Source of the DNA: SIG622 sp045600125
Lineage (GTDB): Bacteria > Bacillota > Clostridia > Oscillospirales > CAG-382
Direction: 5' to 3'
Length of the DNA: 13,751 bases
NCBI GenBank assembly: GCA_045600125.1
Contig: JAZRXH010000164.1
Span: 1 to 13,751 of the forward strand
The translations under genes and the position numbers were made by a program. This document shows, piece by piece, positions 10,902 to 13,751 of the stretch. How positions within the stretch are numbered: the stretch's first letter is position 1; the number at the start of each line of letters is the position of its first letter. The notes beneath the pieces were generated by a model. That model saw nothing but the letters and a program-made list of their open reading frames with translations. It ran no database searches and was not told the DNA's origin.

Positions 10902-12290
10902 TCAGAGCTTTCTGCCCATGAGGACTCCCATCACCGACGCCATCATAAGACCACGAGTCCAACCGCCGGAGTCGCCGAGACAGTGAAGACCCTTGACGCT
11001 TGTATCGAAGTTTTCGTCCATCGTCACCCGATTGGAATAGAATTTCAGCTCGGGGGCGTAGAGAAGCGTTTCGTAGGAGGCAAAGCCCGGGACGACCTTA
11101 TCAAGGGCTTCTATGAAGTTGATGATATTCACCATGGCACGGTAGGGGATCGCCGCCGTGATATCGCCCGCCACCGCATCCGGAAGGCTCGGCTTCAGGT
11201 TGGACTGGGACAGCTCCTTCTCCCACGTGCGTTTTCCGTCAATGATGTCGCCGTAGCGCTGGACGAGAATGTGCCCGTTGGCAAGCATGTTCGACAGCTC
11301 GCCCACCTTCTGTGCGTAGGCGATCGGCTGATTGAAGGGCACCCGGAAGTTGTGCGATACGAGAATGGCAAGGTTCGTGTTGTCCGACTTCTTCTCCTTG
11401 TAGGAATGCCCGTTCACCACCGCAAGGTCGTTGTCGTAATTCTCCTGACTCACGAAGCCGCCCGGATTCTGGCAGAAGGTCCGCACCTTGTTCTTAAAGG
11501 GACGGGGGTAGCCGATGAGCTTCGACTCGTACAGCACCTTGTTGACCTTCTCCATGATCTCGTTCCGCACCTCGACACGGACGCCGATGTCCACCGTGCC
11601 AGGCTCGTGAGCGATCCCCCACTCGGTGCAGAGCTTTTCCAGCCACTCGGCGCCCCGTCTGCCCGTCGCTACCACCGTGCGGTCGGCGCAGATCTCGCTT
11701 TCGGTGCCGTCGCGGCTGCGAAGACAAGCCCCGAGGCATACGCTGTCCTTTATAATGAGGTTGGTGCATTCGGTGCGGAAGAGAAGCGTGACGCCGTTTT
11801 CGAGAAGATACTGCTCGATGGAGTAGTAGATCTCCTGCGCTTTTTCGGTGCCGAGGTGCCGGATGGGACAGTCCACCAGCTTCAGCCCCGCACCGATGGC
11901 ACGCCTGCGGATCTCCTTGACCTCCTCGGGATCGCTGATGCCCTCCACGTGCTCGTCTGCACCAAATTCAAGGTATATTTTATCCGTGTATTCGATCGTT
12001 TCCCGGACAAGCTCCTCGCCCACAAGGCTCGGCAGGTCGCCGCCCACGTCGGGACTCAGCGACAGCTTCCCGTCGGAAAACGCACCGGCGCCGGAAAATC
12101 CGGTGGTGATGTGGCAGGTCGGCTTGCAGGAAACGCACTGCCTCGTTTTGACCTTCGGGCAGCGCCTTTCCTCGATCGGCACGCCTTTTTCCACGATGAC
12201 GATCTTCTTTTCCGAATGCCGGCGGATCATTTCCAGTGCGGTGAAGATCCCCGCAGGACCTGCACCGATGATCAGTACGTCTGTTTTCAT
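10902..12290 (-). CDS. FAD-dependent dehydrogenase, COG2509-type (462 aa)
   Basis: A flavoprotein of the uncharacterised NAD(P)/FAD-dependent dehydrogenase group (COG2509). The N-terminal dinucleotide-binding motif is DVLIIGAGPAGIFTALE (residues 4-20), with VIVEKG following as the second strand. A cysteine-rich stretch, Cys44, Cys52, Cys55 and Cys59 (CP..KTRQCVSCKPTC), precedes the conserved GFSGAGAFSDGKLSL. The C-terminus has the second FAD-contact region GLHCLGDSGGWTRGLMMA. No signal peptide; cytoplasmic. The physiological substrate is unknown for the family. The ATG at 12290 has AAGGAG 8 nt upstream. It is a single-gene unit transcribed opposite to its neighbours; its stop codon touches repeat R5, with no clear terminator of its own beyond the R5 hairpin. 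Confidence 0.92.
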   Translation of the reverse strand: MKTDVLIIGAGPAGIFTALEMIRRHSEKKIVIVEKGVPIEERRCPKVKTRQCVSCKPTCHITTGFSGAGAFSDGKLSLSPDVGGDLPSLVGEELVRETIEYTDKIYLEFGADEHVEGISDPEEVKEIRRRAIGAGLKLVDCPIRHLGTEKAQEIYYSIEQYLLENGVTLLFRTECTNLIIKDSVCLGACLRSRDGTESEICADRTVVATGRRGAEWLEKLCTEWGIAHEPGTVDIGVRVEVRNEIMEKVNKVLYESKLIGYPRPFKNKVRTFCQNPGGFVSQENYDNDLAVVNGHSYKEKKSDNTNLAILVSHNFRVPFNQPIAYAQKVGELSNMLANGHILVQRYGDIIDGKRTWEKELSQSNLKPSLPDAVAGDITAAIPYRAMVNIINFIEALDKVVPGFASYETLLYAPELKFYSNRVTMDENFDTSVKGLHCLGDSGGWTRGLMMASVMGVLMGRKL

Positions 12291-12344
12291 GGCGATATCT
12301 CCTTTATCCTTTTAGGGTTTCCGTGCTCTTTCTTGTGCTCTGTT

Positions 12345-12373
12345 ATTATACTCCGTTCTGCGGCTTGCTTCCA
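12345..12373 (-). promoter_or_regulatory. Probable promoter of the dehydrogenase gene
   Basis: On the minus strand a perfect TATAAT (12345-12350) has a weak -35 (TGGAAG, 12368-12373) at 17 bp. The leader is about 50 nt. Confidence 0.5.
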
Positions 12374-12459
12374 TACTTATTTTGTCCTTTTTTGCAAATT
12401 ATCTATAAAAAATGCCGACCGAATTCAGTTCATGCCCCGAAAGACGCCCCGGCACGGCA

Positions 12460-12488
12460 TTGACAGACCCGAAGAAATGTGTTAAAAT
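12460..12488 (+). promoter_or_regulatory. Promoter of the DUF5684-like gene
   Basis: Perfect TTGACA (12460-12465) and TAAAAT (12483-12488) with a 17-bp spacer, giving a ~110-nt leader before the ATG at 12606. Confidence 0.85.
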
Positions 12489-12605
12489 AGACTCATACCT
12501 GAGATGCCCCCCTCGGTGCGCAGACGATTTTGCTCTTTGTCGGCGTATGTGCGCCCCTGCAGTCCGCCAATTTTCTGCCGCAGGAAGCGGCGGATCGGAG
12601 ATATT

Positions 12606-13145
12606 ATGATGCTGAACGTGATGACCGTCCCTTATATCGAGCATACCGAGACCCTTCGGACGAATTACACCGAAATGGTGCTGAAAATGATCCCCGTGAA
12701 CGGTTTTACGGTGATTCTTGCGATCCTTTTCTGCATCGTGCTGTGGCGCCTTTTCGCCAAAGCGGGGATGGCGCCGTGGCGGTCGGTGATCCCCGTGGTC
12801 AATTTTTACTCGCTTTTCGGGCTCTGCTGGGACGGTTATATGCTCTGGGTGCAGTTTTTCCTGCTCGTCTTTGCGGCAAGATATCACTATATGATGGTCA
12901 CCCCCGGACTCGAAGGGCTCTTTGAAAACGGCTCGGCAGTCCTTTTCGCTGCCTTTTCGCTCCTTGCGTTCCTCGTTCACGCAAGCCTGTCCAGGCACCT
13001 CGCCCGTTCCTTCGGGAAAAAGCCGCTGTATGCGCTGGGGCTTACGTTTTTACCCTTCTTCTTTTTGCCGTATCTCGCCTTCGACGATTCGGAATACCGG
13101 GGGAATCTTTCGCACAAGGAAAGCTGGCGGGACAAGTATAAATGA
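12606..13145 (+). CDS. Small multi-spanning membrane protein, DUF5684-like (179 aa)
   Basis: An integral membrane protein with about five hydrophobic segments: near residues 33-53 (FTVILAILFCIVLWRLF), 58-75, 78-95, 107-126 and 139-160. The motif LFAKAGMAPWRSVIPVVNFY and the later SRHLARSFGKKPLYALGLTF then LP are typical of the DUF5684 group of small Firmicutes membrane proteins, sometimes found near or fused to signal peptidase genes; its role is unknown. It ends in a charged cytoplasmic tail (SHKESWRDKYK). The ATG at 12606 was chosen for GGAG 5 nt upstream and because the promoter at 12460 would start the mRNA after much of the longer open frame; a second ATG follows directly at 12609. No partner gene lies beside it. 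Confidence 0.8.
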   Translation: MMLNVMTVPYIEHTETLRTNYTEMVLKMIPVNGFTVILAILFCIVLWRLFAKAGMAPWRSVIPVVNFYSLFGLCWDGYMLWVQFFLLVFAARYHYMMVTPGLEGLFENGSAVLFAAFSLLAFLVHASLSRHLARSFGKKPLYALGLTFLPFFFLPYLAFDDSEYRGNLSHKESWRDKYK

Positions 13146-13230
13146 CCGCCTCTGTCTCTCGGAAGGGAGAAGGCATCTGCCGGGAGGCGGGTCATCTCCC
13201 GCTTTTGCCGTATACATCCCCAAAAAGCAG

Positions 13231-13250
13231 ACGGAAGGCGTCCGTTTTTT
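13231..13250 (+). terminator. Terminator of the DUF5684-like gene
   Basis: ACGGA-AGGCG-TCCGT with a run of six Ts. A larger imperfect hairpin (GACCGCCTC with GAGGCGGGTC, about 13142-13192) precedes it. The stem is short, so strength is uncertain. Confidence 0.6.
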
Positions 13251-13281
13251 CGTGAAAAATCCAATAAATTAAAAAAAAGAC

Positions 13282-13310
13282 TTGACAAATCGCCGCAAAT
13301 GTGATATGAT
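13282..13310 (+). promoter_or_regulatory. Promoter of the tRNA pair
   Basis: Perfect TTGACA (13282-13287), 17 bp, TATGAT (13305-13310), placed ~25 bp before the first tRNA. Confidence 0.85.
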
Positions 13311-13334
13311 AACAGAGCGCTTGAAGAGCGGCAT

Positions 13335-13408
<74 letters not shown>

Positions 13409-13443
13409 AAACAGCAAATGTTTTTCCTTTGTTTGCTTTGTAT

Positions 13444-13517
13444 GTGCCTTTAGCTCAGCCGGATAGAGCAACTGCCTTCTAAGCAGTAGGTCGGGGGTTC
13501 GAGTCCCTCAAGGCACG
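13444..13517 (+). tRNA. tRNA-Arg (UCU)
   Basis: Acceptor GTGCCTT pairs with AAGGCAC, the anticodon stem is ACTGC/GCAGT with loop CTTCTAA (anticodon TCT), and the T stem GGGGG/CCCTC carries the loop TTCGAGT. The discriminator is G and CCA is not encoded, unlike the tRNA-Gly 35 bp upstream. Both are probably cotranscribed from 13282-13310. Confidence 0.95.
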
Positions 13518-13558
13518 CCTCTTCCTTTACATAAGCGGTATTTTCGAGGGATCGGAAG
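13503..13558 (+). repeat. tRNA-Arg 3' end plus flank, copy 1
   Basis: The last 15 bases of tRNA-Arg and about 40 bp downstream are repeated in diverged form at 13688-13746. The first 17 bases (GTCCCTCAAGGCACGCC) are identical in both. Confidence 0.75.
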
Positions 13559-13687
13559 ACATTATGTGAGTTTCCTCGAAGGGACTCGAACCCGAAAGGG
13601 CTTTTTGCGTGAAGAAAACGCACTGCGTTTTTAGCAAAAAGGTGTGAGCAAACTCGTTTGCGAGCAGTGGAAATGCGAAGCATTTTC
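13559..13687. other. Hairpin-rich spacer between tRNA 3'-end copies
   Basis: It holds an inverted T-arm-like fragment (GGGACTCGAACCC, 13581-13593); CTTTTTGC/GCAAAAAG (13601-13641) enclosing AAAACGC-ACT-GCGTTTT; GCAAAC-TC-GTTTGC; and AAATGC-GAA-GCATTT. The minus-strand open frame across it and the tRNA is not a gene. Confidence 0.65.
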
Positions 13688-13746
13688 GTCCCTCAAGGCA
13701 CGCCAGTTTTCCTTTTTACGAGTGGTATTTCCGAGAAATCGGGAAG
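13688..13746 (+). repeat. tRNA-Arg 3' end plus flank, copy 2
   Basis: This copy repeats the tRNA 3' end without the rest of the tRNA, followed by a flank similar to copy 1 (GTGGTATTTCCGAGAAATCG against GCGGTATTTTCGAGGGATCG). It has the form of an attachment-site remnant or a diverged tandem duplication. Confidence 0.75.
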
Positions 13747-13751
13747 GTAAT

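Noticed and set aside
10713..12485. 590-codon plus-strand frame opposite the dehydrogenase gene
   Set aside because: It runs antisense through an unmistakable FAD-dependent dehydrogenase and through the structured repeats; no ribosome binding site.
13450..13683. 77-codon minus-strand frame with LEGLEPPTYCLEG
   Set aside because: It is an antisense translation of tRNA-Arg and its downstream hairpins, a common false gene.

Overview
The window looks like a chromosome segment of a gut-type Clostridia (Firmicutes), most likely an Oscillospiraceae/Ruminococcaceae relative. The basis is a GC-rich backbone with SigA-type promoters that nearly all have 17-bp spacers, strong AGGAGG-type ribosome binding sites, frequent TTG/GTG starts, Rho-independent terminators, and a clostripain-family protease. 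No genus can be fixed from the sequence alone.

Layout. 1-1050: a minus-strand gene for an unrecognised basic protein, with its own promoter and a long purine-rich leader full of short tandem repeats, next to a minus-strand terminator and a candidate small RNA. 1206-1313: a plus-strand promoter-hairpin-terminator unit that could make a ~73-nt RNA. 1315-3635: a visibly AT-richer, tightly packed minus-strand island. It has a strong promoter, a ~240-nt leader with convincing RNA structure, a DUF4417 gene interrupted by one in-frame TAG, a phage-type 'MGGRG' protein and three diverged tandem copies of one small-protein gene. A 30-bp direct repeat (28/30) lies in the leader and again just past the last gene.

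3780-5205: a TetR-family regulator with a strong promoter and a palindromic operator candidate, followed by a hemolysin III/PAQR-like membrane protein, probably one operon. 5384-7006: a cytoplasmic right-handed beta-helix protein resembling GH110 enzymes. 7730-10255: a membrane-anchored clostripain-like (C11) protease with low-complexity linkers. 10902-12290 (minus): a COG2509-type FAD-dependent dehydrogenase. 12606-13145: a small multi-spanning membrane protein (DUF5684-like). 13335-13517: tRNA-Gly(UCC) and tRNA-Arg(UCU), followed by a diverged duplicate of the tRNA-Arg 3' end.

The intergenic regions on both sides of the C11 protease gene hold several copies of a ~100-bp structured repeat. 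Its stems change sequence from copy to copy while keeping pairing, and they sit beside a set of unrelated perfect hairpins. The most interesting items are the structured leader with the amber-split DUF4417 gene and tandem small-protein array, the covarying repeat family, and the small RNA candidates around 1005-1313.
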